Notes: generated by a model not told the origin, from the sequence alone. Positions 11,255 to 21,907 are shown, counted from the stretch's first letter. The stretch: DNA of 64,000 bases from Ananas comosus (GCF_001540865.1 NC_033638.1:4007125-4071124); one strand, 5' to 3'. Translations and numbers: made by a program.

Positions 11255-12430
11255 TGTCACGCCCCGAGCCCAATCCTTTTGGCCGGTTCGAGAGTGTCGA
11301 ACAGACGCCGAACGGACAGAGCCTCCCCTGTCCGCCCAAGGCTTAACAATAAGTATCAATAGAGTAAAAATTTGCATAAGCGGAAGCATACAGAATGGCT
11401 TGCACGAGGGCAAGCAATGGCCAATAGTGAAAGTAATAAAGTACACTTAGGAAATCATTTACATTTTTGCATCATTTCTTCTCTTTACATCATATGATCT
11501 CAAAATATAGTTCTTGCATTTAAATAGAAAATCTTTAACAACATTCATGTTCTTTTTCCTTTAACATCTATAGTCATCAAAATACAAAAGACGATGTATA
11601 AAGGTATGCAACTACAAAATGGAACCCCACTCGGGTAGTCTCTATCTAGGGCACGATGCCCTTACCGCGATGATCCGCCGGCTCGCTCGGTCTGGGCTCT
11701 GTGGAAAATGGGGTGTGAGAACTACAACAAAGTTCCCAGTGGGTTCGACAACCAACGACGCCGACTTTCCCACTAGGTCTAAATCAGGCATAATAGAAGA
11801 AAAGAAATATAGATAGTAACCAAACTAAACAATGCAGCTAATATGCCTGAACAATAATAAATGCAATGCTCAATAGTATGCTTATGATGAATGTAAGATC
11901 ACAATCTCATTGCCCAATCTCTTGGCTAACCCGTAGGTTTCGCCCTCAACGACTCACCAACCAATCCCTAATATCGGGAAGATACCCGCTACAACTCGAC
12001 GGGACCGTCATCTGGGGAGATACTCGCTACGACCCAGTGATGATAATTCCGGAGCTAATCGCCCGAGGAGGAGCTACCACACTCGAGCAAGGACTTACAG
12101 GTGAGTATGATCCTATCCTTAACTATAAGGATGTCAAGTCCAATCCATTCCTTAACTATAAGAAAATAATGGACATATGACCCTTAACTCTAAGATTGTT
12201 ATGTCATAATGTCACTACCTTTGTATTTGTTAATCTTTACTAGTGTCATATACACTACTTTGCTCTTGTACTCATTCCTTAATGCCACACTTATTTTCTA
12301 AGTGTTCAACTCTAGCACTCTTGACTCATCAATGCCATTTTCTACATTCATGTCCACATGTCACATTTGTTCTCTATATCCACTAAGTTCTTGTCATTTA
12401 TCATGCATACGTAGAGTTATTAAAATTCTC
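11255..12430 (-). mobile_element. Truncated long LTR (copy F), left part
   Basis: It starts TGTCACGCCCCGAGCC and shares the CTGTCCGCCCAAGGCT block and the 'AAAGTTCCCAGTGGGTTCG' block with the LTR at 27808. The match fades by about 12430, where gag-like sequence of the opposite orientation begins. The minus-strand remainder may be 17084-17412. The flanking GTGGC (11250-11254) and GTCGC (17413-17417) would be a one-mismatch target duplication. Confidence 0.6.
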
Positions 12431-14071
12431 ACATGCATTTGAACCCGAGGAGGCAGTTTGAGAGCCAGGGACCTGTGCGATGTGTGATTTGCGGTGGGGA
12501 GCATCGCGCAAGAAACTGTGAGCATAGCGCGGGACGATGCTTCAGGTGTGGTCAGGTGGGGCATATTAGCTGTCAGTGCCCAGAAAGATCGTTGCATGCA
12601 CCGTCTATTGCATCCGCCCCAGTGACTCCGGGGCAGTCGGGTGGAGTTCTGCCTGCTGCAGTATCGGCGGGACGTGCGATGGCGCCGCAACGGCTTGAGG
12701 CGACCCGGTCGGCTCCGAGTGGTCGAGTATTTGCCGCTCAAGCGGAGCGACCTGCTGGGGTCGAGGAGTGTGACACCATGCCAGGTATGATTTAATTAAA
12801 GTAATCATACCCTTCTGCATGATGTAGACTTAAGGAATTGCATACATTTACTTGTGGTTGTTCGCTACTATTATGCATTGGATAGTAGGGAGCAAGTGGA
12901 CGGGTTGGTGTAGATACCCGGGCGTGCTTATGTGGTGATGGTGTAGCGCCTGTTGGAGCAGGTAGAGAGCTAGATAGCACTAGCAAAATGCTAGTGATGA
13001 TTGTTTGACAAGAAATGAGACTCGTGGTAAGGCGATCGGTTAGTGTCCGAGCACGAGCACGTGGGCCTAGTAGTACCTCGAAGTGAGGTGGGTGAGTCGT
13101 GCTCGTGTGGCCGATGCGCATAGGCAGGGTTGCCTAATGTTGGAATTAGTGTACGGCACGTAGAGCGCTCGAGTATAGGTACTCATGAAGTACGGTGTTG
13201 ACTCAGTCGGGAGAGTGTGTAGGCAGTAGCACTATAGCATTACTAAGTGTGAAGTGCGCCCGGGATCACTCGTGGGGCTGATGACTCGCATTAGGTGCTT
13301 AGGAGCCAATAGTGATATGTGTTGCTCGGGTGAGCATGTCGTGGGAGACGATGGTTGCGGGTATAGCTTGAGGATGATCCGTGCCTGGACCATTCGTGGA
13401 CTGTGGAACCTGGGTCCCTATGAACAGGCGCAGTCAGCTGTGGGTGGCAGCGGCTAGGGGTAGGGCAGAGATTTGGTCAGGACGGTAGTCCGAGCTTAGA
13501 CCCGAGAGTGTGGAATGCCACGTGTTAGATCGTGTGATCATGGATGCACTAAGAGTGCAATGGTGACCCAACCCGAGGATTTAGAGTGGTTTGGGGTCTT
13601 GATTGCTCCTGGTTGGAGTGTGTGCAAATTCTCAAGTGAGAATTTCGCCTGGTTATGATTAGGTCTGCGCTTGCGAGCGAGAGACGCTACGTGTTGAGAC
13701 GGGTTTAGGCGGTAGACCTACGTAGAATTGGTGAACTGTGGTTCGTCTATGAGATTGAGATAAACGGTAGGCGAGTAGCCTTGTCGGCGAGTTTAGGCTT
13801 GGATTCACGAACGGGAGTTCGTGTGAGGTTATTACAATAGTGGTTCTTCCTACGGTGGTAATGCACTTTCGGAGTTACACTTAGCAAATGTGAGTGAATT
13901 TGGTCTCATATCCTCCATAGTGGGCCTTGGATGATTTCAATGAGTAAAAGGTCACTCCAAGAAGGAAAAGTGTATTGGAATCCCCGATTGCTTGATAAAT
14001 CGAGTTGGAATGTGATTGGGGTTGAAATTTGGTTAGTTTCGAGAATGAAACTCTTTTTAAGGAGTGGAGGA
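12430..14071 (+). mobile_element. Decayed internal region of a Ty3-type element
   Basis: It opens with a gag zinc-knuckle segment and closes with a purine tract AAGGAGTGGAGGA (14059-14071) directly before an LTR starting TGTAAGGTACC. That is the usual 3' end of Del/Tekay-like Ty3 elements. The 1.2 kb between shows no open frame or recognisable protease or RT motif and is G/T-rich, as expected after long methylation decay. The 5' LTR is missing. Confidence 0.55.
12433..12795 (+). pseudogene. gag zinc-knuckle fragment of a Ty3-type retrotransposon
   Basis: A 120-residue open stretch contains two CCHC zinc knuckles near residues 18-52. The first has CX2CX3HX4C spacing (CVICGGEHRARNC). The second has canonical CX2CX4HX4C spacing (CFRCGQVGHISCQC). 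In this family they bind RNA in the capsid-like particle. No capsid domain precedes them and no protease follows, so this is a remnant and not a working gene. It lies on the same strand as the LTR at 14072-17083 and is most likely its gag. Confidence 0.75.
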
Positions 14072-17000
14072 TGTAAGGTACCGAACTTCTATTGTAAGGT
14101 ACCGAACTTCTAAAATTATGAAGTTACGGTGGATGTAGTATGCTGAATTTTTAATATAAAAATAAATATAAATAAAAATAGTGTGAGATACTATTTTTTT
14201 TGGACTTAAGAGTGTAAAGTATAAGTTGGAAATGACCTGTGCTGAAATCGGAGCGAAAACAAAAGATTTAGAATTTTCTGTGAGAGACGTGACAGATAAA
14301 TTAGCAGAAAATGCACAGTGTCAGAAAATTATGAAAACTGGAGGATATGTCAGAATTATTTTTGTGAGGCTAGAATTAAAGTTTCACCTCATTCTGACAT
14401 CTGGAAGGTGGAAAATAAAATCGAACTGCTATCTGCTAGAGATTACAGTTCAGTAGAGCTTTCGGTGACCAAATAGGGTCGAAACTGAAAGATTAAAAAT
14501 CCTTTCGTTAAGTTAAGTAAAACCGAGCATGACTGCCAAATTTGAGCTCAAACGGATATTCAGAAGGGCAGGCGAAAAATATCTGTACCTGAGCTACAAA
14601 CTGAAGTGAATAGTGTTTTGGGGGCTTATATATATATATATGTGAACCCTTTGCCTTTTTGTCCCAAACCGAGAGAGAGAGAGAGAGAGAGAGAGTAAGT
14701 TTCCTTCTTTCTCTCTTTGTCTCTATGATCTCTCTTTCTCTCTAACAAAGAGAGGATTGGAGGAGAAAAATTGGAGTTGCTTGGTGGTGAAGCAAGCTTG
14801 GAGGAGATTAGAGTAGCTTGGAGTTAAAGCCATCTTCATCTTCTCCTTCCTTGGTCTAAGTGGAAGCTTGTGTTTGAGGTAAGCTTCATGAACCTCTAAT
14901 GGTGAATTGCTAAGGAATGATTCATATGCCCTAGAAATGGATTTAGTGAAACTCCTAGATGCTAAATTGATGATTAATGCTCGAATTTAAAGATCAAATG
15001 ATGAATTCTTGCATAGTTACATCTTAGGGCATTAAAAGAGGGGTTTTTCTTGTGAGGGGTATTGATCTAAATTGAACCTATACAAACCAAATTGATAGGT
15101 ATTCTGACGCGTTGGCGAAGTCGGTTCGGTGATACGACAAGGCTACGCGAAGATATCGGAGAAAAGGCCTGTTTCAGTACAAATTGCCGCAGCTCGCGGC
15201 GAAAGCTTCCAAAAATCACGAAATCGGAACCCTAGCCTCTTGGTAGCATTAAAAAGGTGGGGGGTGTCCATCCGGAAGCGACTGAGCTTCTTTCTATGTC
15301 CGAGTTAGAATGGTTGATCATATATATTATTCTTATGCATTATAGGATGTATGTATAGTTGCATTTCTATTTCCTTGCATGCATGTCTAGTTTTGTAGCA
15401 TTATGGACTTGACACTTAAATCTAGAATGAATGAGGATTAGGGTTTGTGACATGAGATCCTATAGTGATAAGAGAACGGTGAACTCGGACTTGATGATGA
15501 AAACTAGTGACATGCGAACTAGTGTATAGAAAACACTATGACTTAGACGAGTGGCATGTAAACAATGTTAACAAAATGACGAGTGGCATTGGAACTTAGT
15601 GTAATAGAAACAGTTGTGGCATTGAGCATAGGGAATAGGTGAGTTTCCCTAATCGTGGCATATTGCATGAGAATTAGTGTAATTGAGACATTATGGCATC
15701 AAACATAGGGATAGTTCAATTCCCTAGTGTGAGTTGATTAGTGTGGTTGAGACACTTGACATGGACCTAGGGATAGGTAGATTTTCGAGTGTTTGTTAAC
15801 CTAGTTGACAGGGTATCCTCAGTTGGCGAGGATTGGATCATACTCACAAGTCTGTTTTGAGCTTGTGGTGGTCGCTCCACACAAGCAGTGCACTCCGGAG
15901 TTGTCACACGAGCTGGGTAGCTCACGAGCGGGGTAGCTCACCGGGTAGGATACGAGCGGGGTAGCTCCTCACCCATTGGACTGGGAAGTGAGTTGGGGCG
16001 AAGGGCGGGGTAGCCCTTCCCCTATGAGGATTGAGCGGTGTAGCTCATTACTTATGAGAATTGAGTGGGGTAGCTCATTACCTATGAGATTAGAGCGGGG
16101 TAGCTCTTCACCTATGGCTTTGAGATGTGAGACTGGCGAGATAAGAGCGGGGTAGCTCCTCACCCATGAGATTTGAGATATCAGTCGGGGCGAAGAGCGG
16201 GGTAGCTCTTCACCTCTTCACCTACTAGACTTGTAGTGTGAGTACCTATGAGATTTGAGATCTTAGGCGGGGTAGCCTAGTGGATGGGATAATGACATGA
16301 ATAGCATTAGTGGATTTCTATTTATCCCATGGTTAAACATAGTATATGATAGTGGATTGCTTAACTATGTTGTATTCGTATTCATTACATTATTGAAGCA
16401 TACTAGCATGATAATAGGCTTGTTGCTAGATGATATTCCATGCATTGCTTGCATTTGATGGCATAGTATAATATAGACGCAGTTTCATTTCTATATCTAT
16501 CTATCTATCTATCTATCTGTGCCAGTTTAGACCTAGTGGGAAGATCGGCGGAGTCGGCGGCCGAACCTACTGGGAACTATATTTATATAGTTCTCACCCC
16601 ATCTTGTTGCAGGGCCGAGTGCGAGCATTCCGGGGGAGAATCGCGGTCAGGGCGTAGCACCCTAGCTAGCTAGTTGTGGCTTTCATTTTGTACTAGAGTA
16701 CCCTCGTGTACATAGGTGACGTGGTTGTATTTTGGAGAGTACATTGTACCTAGATGCATATGAGTGGAATATGTATTCATTTTGGTGATGATGAAAATGT
16801 AAATGTAATCAAAGATGTAAAAGTGGAATGTGATGTAATAGCTAGATGTATCTCTCTTTATGCACTTGTATGTATACTTGTGTTACTTGCTCTTGCTGTA
16901 TTGCACTCTTTGTGCTTCTCTCCTTGTTGGATCGTGTATGTATTGAATTATCCCTGGGCAAATTCTTTGTACATGATCCTGTGTTGAGCCTTGGGCGGAC

Positions 17001-17083
17001 AGGGGAGGTGTTGTCCGTTTGGCGTCCGTCCGGCGCGCCCGAACCGGACCAAATTGGTAGCGATCTCGGGGCGGGGCGTGACA
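14072..17083 (+). mobile_element. 3' LTR of the decayed Ty3-type element (copy B)
   Basis: It begins TGTAAGGTACCGAACTTC right after a purine tract and ends GGGGCGTGACA. The first 21 bp are duplicated in tandem (14072-14092 and 14093-14113). A (GA)n run lies at about 14671-14695 and a TCTA microsatellite at about 16493-16519. A GAGCGGGGTAGCTC minisatellite lies at 15905-16280. The TGTCCGTTTGGCGTCCG and CCCAACAAG-type blocks are shared with copies A, C and F. No matching 5-bp duplication borders it, consistent with a rearranged element. Confidence 0.65.
15905..16280 (+). repeat. Minisatellite built on GAGCGGGGTAGCTC
   Basis: About ten imperfect copies of GAGCGGGGTAGCTC alternate with CACCTATGAGATT-like spacers, giving a unit of roughly 40-55 bp. 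It lies inside the LTR at 14072-17083. The solo LTR at 27808 lacks an obvious expanded array at the equivalent place. Confidence 0.75.
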
Positions 17084-17412
17084 ATTACGCAGAGAGCAAA
17101 CCCGAGAGCAACTCTCTCGGTTTCGCAGGATTTGTACCGGTACACTTTGATTTTGTACCGGTACACATATCTGTACCGATGACAACTCGATGGTTGTACC
17201 GGTACACTTTGTCCAGACTTTGGTTTTTGGCTCCGTTTCGATTCTATTTCGCGCCGATCGATGCCAAAACCTTTCCAACACTTCTAGAACTCATTCTTAT
17301 CCCTTCCAACACTATTGGTATGTCAACAGGACTTTGTCTATCCATTTCTCTCGGCACTTTAACCAATTTGGCTAAAGTTCGATAATCGTTATCGGGGTTT
17401 CGATACGTTATA
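17084..17412 (-). mobile_element. LTR fragment with GTACCGGTAC motifs (possible right part of copy F)
   Basis: Three GTACCGGTACAC motifs, a CCGAGAGCAACTCTC block and a closing TACGTTATA (the complement of an LTR start, one base off TGTAACG) resemble the U3 part of the long-LTR family. Its orientation matches 11255-12430, so it may be the other half of one LTR. Confidence 0.45.
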
Positions 17413-17801
17413 GTCGCCCTCCGCGACAATAGCGAGGATGGTACTACGTTCTCTTCCTCCGCCTTCTCCTATCATCTCCACTGCAACGGATTTTGCACCC
17501 ACCAAACCCACTTCTGGGAACTCGCGTTCCTACCACCACTGCCGACGATAAAGAGAAAGCATTTCTTGGCGTCGAGAAGCTCGACGGCAAGGTAGGGGGC
17601 ACACGGTCTACCTGCCTACCCTAGAAGGCAGCAGCATGAGCGGCCTCGATAGTGTCAGAGGCGAGAAGGGCGAGGAATGCACAGGAGCATCTCTGGATTA
17701 GCACTTTTGTTTGTTTAAAACAAAAAAAATAACTAAAAGGCCAAAAACTAGAGAATAATAAAAAAAACAAGAGAAGAAGAAATTAGAAGATGAATTTGCA
17801 T

Positions 17802-18410
17802 TGTTAAGATTAAATTGCACTGTTTTAAAAAAAACGTTGCACTATTATGGACGTAAGTTGCACTCTTTTAAATATAAAACGCACCCTTTAAGATGAAAGT
17901 TACACTCTTTAAATAAAAGTTGTACTCTTTGAGAGATATTTATACTGTTTCTCCTCTTGTTGCACTCTTTGATGTGTAAGCTGCACTTTTAAATGAAAGT
18001 TACACTCTTTAAATGAAAGTTACACTCTTTGAGAGGTATTTATACTATTTTTTCTCTTGTTACACTCTTTAAGAGAAGATATTTACACAACTATTTCTCT
18101 TCTTGTTATACTATTTCTTCTTTGATATGTAAATTGCACCCTTTAACAAAAAAAACAGTGTAAATATCTCTCAAAGAGTGCAACTTTCGTTTAAAGAGTG
18201 TAACTTTTATCTTAAAAGGTGTAGTTGACATCTCAAGGAGTGTAACAAGAGGAGAAACAGTGTAAATATCGCTCAAAGAGTGCAACTTTCGTTTAAAGAG
18301 TGTAACTTTTATTTTAAAAGGTGCAGTTTATATTTCAAAGAGTGCAACTTACATCCATAATAGTACAATGTTCTTTTAAAATAGTGTAATTTAATCTTAA
18401 CAGTGCAACT
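17802..18410. repeat. Head-to-head arrays of TGCACTCTTT motifs inside MULE 2
   Basis: 17802-18140 carries repeated AAAGTTACACTCTTTAAAT-type units. 18150-18410 carries the complement (TTTAAAGAGTGTAACTTT). The units are about 20-30 bp apart. Equivalent arrays occur in the arms of the other two MULEs (8360-8515, 9466-9640, 19655-19815, 21020-21160). Confidence 0.85.
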
Positions 18411-18981
18411 TCGTCCTTTTCTTCCTTTTTCTCTGATTTTCTTTATTATTCTCTAATTTTTGGTCTTTTAGTTATTTTTTTGTTTTAAAAAAACAAAAAT
18501 GCTAATTCTTGACGGCATGCTTCTCGGCTCCGAGAAGCACTTCCTCTTCGTCACCGGTGGCAGCAGTGGGGACGACAGGTAGAAAATTCGCTGCAGTTGA
18601 GGTGGAGGGCGAAAATGGAGGAAGAGGACGTGTTACCATCCTCTTATCGTTGCGGAGGGCTGCGAAGGCGGTGGAGGAGGGTCAGAGAGAAAAAAAAGAG
18701 GATCGCAGCATGGCATCGGCGGGTTCGGAGGCGAGTAAGGCGAGGGGTGCGCGGGCGATGGTGAGGGCATGAGGGGCAGAGACGTTGGGGGTCGTTTCCG
18801 CCTTTGCCTTCGTCGCCTTCTTCAGCGAGAAAAAAAAGAACGTGAGAAAAAAAAGAGGGAGAAAAAGGTATAAGGGTATTTTGGTCAGTTTACCAAACAT
18901 TCGGACCGAATCTGTAAATCGAAAAAGACGGTTCAGTTTTGCAAAAACTCAAAACTTGTGGATTTTTTATACAAATTGGCC

Positions 18982-18990
18982 CAAAAATTT
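18982..18990. repeat. Target site duplication, right, of MULE 2
   Basis: CAAAAATTT, identical to 10920-10928. Confidence 0.85.
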
Positions 18991-19060
18991 TGCGCTAAAT
19001 CTGCAGAATCATAACTAGAGGATTTTATTTTCAAAAGGCAAAAAAAAAAAAAAAGAAAAA
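18991..19060. other. Spacer between MULE 2 and Pack-MULE 3
   Basis: 70 bp ending in an A run. The first part appears to continue the LTR-like sequence interrupted at 10928. Confidence 0.5.
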
Positions 19061-19856
19061 GGCCAATTTGCATAAAAAATCCACAAGTTTTGAGTTTTTG
19101 CAAAATTGGGCAGCCTTTTTTAATTTTACAGATTCGGGCCGGATTTTTCGCTACAGGACGAAAATGCCCTTATTCTGTTTCTTTCTCTCTCTTCTTTTTA
19201 TCTCTCTTCTTTTTTTTTCTTCATTATTTTTTTCTCTCTGACCCCCATTACCTTCTCCACTGTCTTTGCGGCCTTCGGCGATCGTAATGAGGGCGGCGCC
19301 GCTTCCTCTTTCTCCATCTCCTCCTCTATCGGCATCGGCAGCCCTCGGCGACGGTAACGAGGGCGGCGCCGCCTTCTTTTTCCCTTCTTCGCCTCCGCCT
19401 TCGCCGTTATCGAAGAAAGAGAACTCGGAGCAGGGCGGGTGAGGGTAGAGCAGACAGAGACGATGAGCTGATGGTTGAGGAGGTGCTCCCCGCCCATGAA
19501 GGTGAGGAAAAAAGGCGCGCCCATCTCCAAAGAGTGAACAAAGATGGAGAGGATAGAAAAAATATAAGAATAAAACGTAAAAAAATTAAAGAAAAAAATT
19601 TGTCTCTTTAAAAGACTATTATAGACCAAAAATTAGAGAAAGACAAAGAAAAAGATGAATGTTGCACTGTTAAAATTATATTGCACTGTTTTACAAAAAA
19701 AATTGCACTGTTTAAGGTGAACATTGCACTCTTTGAAATAAAAATTACAATCTTTGAAACAAAAATTGCACCATTTTGACAAATATTACACTGTTCTAAA
19801 AAAATTACACCATTTCTCTTTATCTTCCTCCTCCTCCTCTTCCTTCCCCTCGGCGA

Positions 19857-20085
19857 TGGGCCTGCATGGCGTTGGCGTCAAGAGGGCCCACAACCACCTT
19901 TCCTTCGCGCCAAACTGGCTCACCCAGCGCTCCAGCTGGGTCGGCTTCGTCACTGTCTGCGACTCTGATCGCGAGATCGCCCGCCCATGGGCCGCCGCGA
20001 CATTGCCGTCGTCCTCCGCGGCATTGCCGCTTGCGACGAGCGGGCCGAGAACCTTCGCACTATACTCTTTTTCAGATTGAATCCG
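19857..20085 (+). pseudogene. Captured class 3 lipase fragment, left arm
   Basis: One frame reads NWLTQRSSWVGFVTVCDSD and REIAR. A shifted frame then reads MGRRDIAVVLRGIAACDERA, followed by ENLRTIL. This is the segment before the nucleophile elbow in plastid-type class 3 lipases of the DAD1/PLA1 group (SWVGYVAV, then GRRDIVVxxRGT, then ENLR). The catalytic GHSLG serine motif is absent, so it is partial, and the frame is broken near 19990. An inverted copy lies at 20757-20973. Family assignment rests on motif recognition. Confidence 0.65.
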
Positions 20086-20149
20086 ACTTCAACTTGTATG
20101 ATTAAGAAGAAGAACATAAATTTTACACTATTACCAAAACAATTTCAAT

Positions 20150-20590
20150 AAGGCTAACCACGTCATCAACATCGTGCTCCTCCACCTCTGCATCGGCAAC
20201 AGTTACCTCATCTACCAACTGCTGCACCGCGACTGAGATCGCGACGCCAACCCCCCTCGTGAGCTCTTCGCACTCCTTGATGACTCCCGATTCTGCTTCG
20301 TCTGGGCCGGCGTGGAGGTGGTCGCCTGTGGGTTAAAGAGGGAGCACGGCTTCTCAGTGAGGAATACGGTGGACCTCGGTGATGCGACGGCAACGAAGCT
20401 GGGCTGGGAGGATCTGTGGCCGGCTAGGCTAGAGCGGCTAGCTAGGGAGGTGTGCGGGTGGAGATAGACACGCCCGCCGAAGTGTGGTGGGGCGAGTGGT
20501 GGCGGTAAGACCTGAGCGAGGAGCAGATCGCCTGCGAGTGCGCCAACGCCTTCGTCTCCTACAAGCTCGGAAGGATCCTCTTCACGATAA
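20150..20590 (+). pseudogene. Captured WRN-like 3'-5' exonuclease fragment
   Basis: Successive stretches read IVLLHLCIGNSYLIYQLLHR, ELFALLDDSRFCFVWAGVEV, then NTVDLGD, LARLE-like residues and LAREVCG, then SEEQIACECANAFVSYKLG. This order matches the C-terminal half of plant Werner-like exonuclease-domain proteins (DnaQ-like fold): LQL, F-L-DxxxxFVGVGVE, TVDL, LAREV, then a YACIDAFVSY-type helix. At least two stops and a frame change interrupt it, and the N-terminal catalytic DxE motif is not present. It is the unpaired centre of the MULE and probably comes from a host gene other than the lipase. Confidence 0.6.
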
Positions 20591-20756
20591 AACAAAATTA
20601 AAATCGAATTAATGATAAGTTGAACAGTAGAATATTTTAGTAGAGTTAGTTCGATTTAGATTTCCTTTTATTAGTCTTTTAGTTGTTATCTTATTTATTT
20701 CATGTCGATGATTATCCAAAAATTTATAACTATGGTTAAGAAGTGCAACGGGAGAG

Positions 20757-20973
20757 GAAGGATTCAATCTGATAAAGAGTATGGTGCGGGGGTTCTCAGC
20801 CCGCTCGTGGTAGGCGGCGGTGCCGCGGAGGACGACGGTGATGTCGTGGCGGCCCATGCGCTGGCGATCTCGCGGTCAGAGTCACAGACGGCGACGAAGC
20901 TGACCCAGCTAGAGCGCCGGGTGAGCCAACGCGGAGGAAAGGTGGCTATGGGCCTGCTCGATGCCGACGCCAT
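20757..20973 (-). pseudogene. Captured class 3 lipase fragment, right arm (inverted copy)
   Basis: On the minus strand it reads WLTRRSSWVSFVAVCDSDRE and, in a shifted frame, MGRHDITVVLRGTAAYHERA. It is an inverted, diverged copy of 19857-20085. Having the same gene fragment in both arms means the capture predates, or was copied into, both inverted repeats. Confidence 0.65.
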
Positions 20974-21745
20974 GCAGGCCCATCGCCGAGGGGAGGGAGG
21001 AGGAGGAGGAAGATAAAAAGAAACAGTGTAATTTTTTTTAAAACAATGTAATATTTGTCAAAACAGTGCAACTTTTGTTTCAAAGAGTACAATTTTTATT
21101 TCAAAGAGTGCAACGTTCATCTTAAACAGTGCAATTTTTTGTAAAACAGTGCAGCCTTCATCTTCTTCTTTATTTTTCTCTGATTTTTGGCCTATAATAG
21201 TCTTTCAAAGAGGCACACTTTTTTCTTTAATTTTTTTTTTTATGTTTTATTCTTATATTTTTCTATTCTCTGCATCTTTGTTCGCTCTTTGGAGATGGAC
21301 GTGTCTTTTTTTCTCACCCTTATGGGCGGCGAGCACCTTCTCAACCATCACCTCATCGTCTCCGTCTGCTCTACCCTCACCCGCCCCGCTTCGAGTTTTC
21401 TTTTTTCGGTAACAACGAAGACGGAGGTGGAGAAAGGGAAAAAGGATGCGGCGCCACCCTCGTTACTGTCGCCGAGGGCCGCCGGTGCCGGCGAAGGAGG
21501 AGATGGAGAAAGAGGAAGCGGTACCGCCCTCATTACCATCGCTGAAGGCCGCAAAAACGGTGGAGAAGGCGATGGGGGTCGGAGAGAAAAAAAATAACGA
21601 AGGAATAAAAAAAGAAGAGAGAAAAAAAAAAGAGAGAGAAAGAAAAGGAATAAGGGTATTTTCGTCTAATCATGAAAAATTCAACTCGAATGAGCAAAAT
21701 TAAAAAAGGTGATCCAGTTTTGCAAAAATTCAAAACTTATAGATT

Positions 21746-21907
21746 TTTTTTTTTCTCTCTTCTTTTTTTATTCCTTCGTTATTTTTTTTCTCTCCGACCC
21801 CCATCGCCTTCTCCACCGTTTTTGCGGCCTTCAGCGATGGTAATGAGGGCGGTACCGCTTCCTCTTTCTCCATCTCCTCCTTCGCCGGCACCGGCGGCCC
21901 TCGGCGA
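21746..21907. other. Perfect fold-back beside an N: probable assembly artefact
   Basis: 21746-21906 looks like an exact reverse complement of about 21466-21630, within the same element, and ends at N 21907. The true arms of the element are visibly diverged, so exact identity suggests a chimeric or mis-joined contig end and not biology. Confidence 0.65.

Larger units (their letters stand above)
10929..18981. mobile_element. MULE 2: Mutator-like element swollen by nested retroelements
   Basis: The left end GGCTAATTTGCATTAAAAA (10929) and the inverted right end TTTTTATACAAATTGGCC (18981) are diverged copies of the Pack-MULE 1 ends. An exact 9-bp duplication CAAAAATTT lies at 10920-10928 and 18982-18990. 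The outer arms (10929-11254 and about 18500-18981) share the GC-rich block with Pack-MULE 1. The inner arms are arrays of the TGCACTCTTT motif meeting head to head near 18140. Taking out 11255-17412 leaves about 1.9 kb with no captured gene that I recognise and no transposase. Confidence 0.85.
19061..21745. mobile_element. Pack-MULE 3: long inverted arms enclosing lipase and exonuclease fragments (right end lost)
   Basis: The left end GGCCAATTTGCATAAAAAA is nearly identical to that of Pack-MULE 1. The right arm runs to AAAACTTATAGATTTTTT near 21745 and then stops in a suspect fold-back, so the last TIR bases and the target duplication are missing. The arms (about 19061-20085 and 20757-21745) contain the TTTCTCTCTGACCCCCAT block, the TGCACTCTTT arrays and a copy of a class 3 lipase fragment in opposite orientation. 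The centre (20150-20590) is a WRN-like exonuclease fragment. No transposase. Confidence 0.78.

Noticed and set aside
15905..16280. CRISPR-like array
   Set aside because: The repeats are imperfect, GC-rich and spaced by related, not unique, sequence in a eukaryotic LTR; it is a minisatellite.
16960..17082. Terminal inverted repeat of a 5.8-kb DNA transposon (11255-17083)
   Set aside because: The inverted ends are explained by two LTRs of one family in opposite orientation; the purine tract and TG...CA tips fit LTRs.
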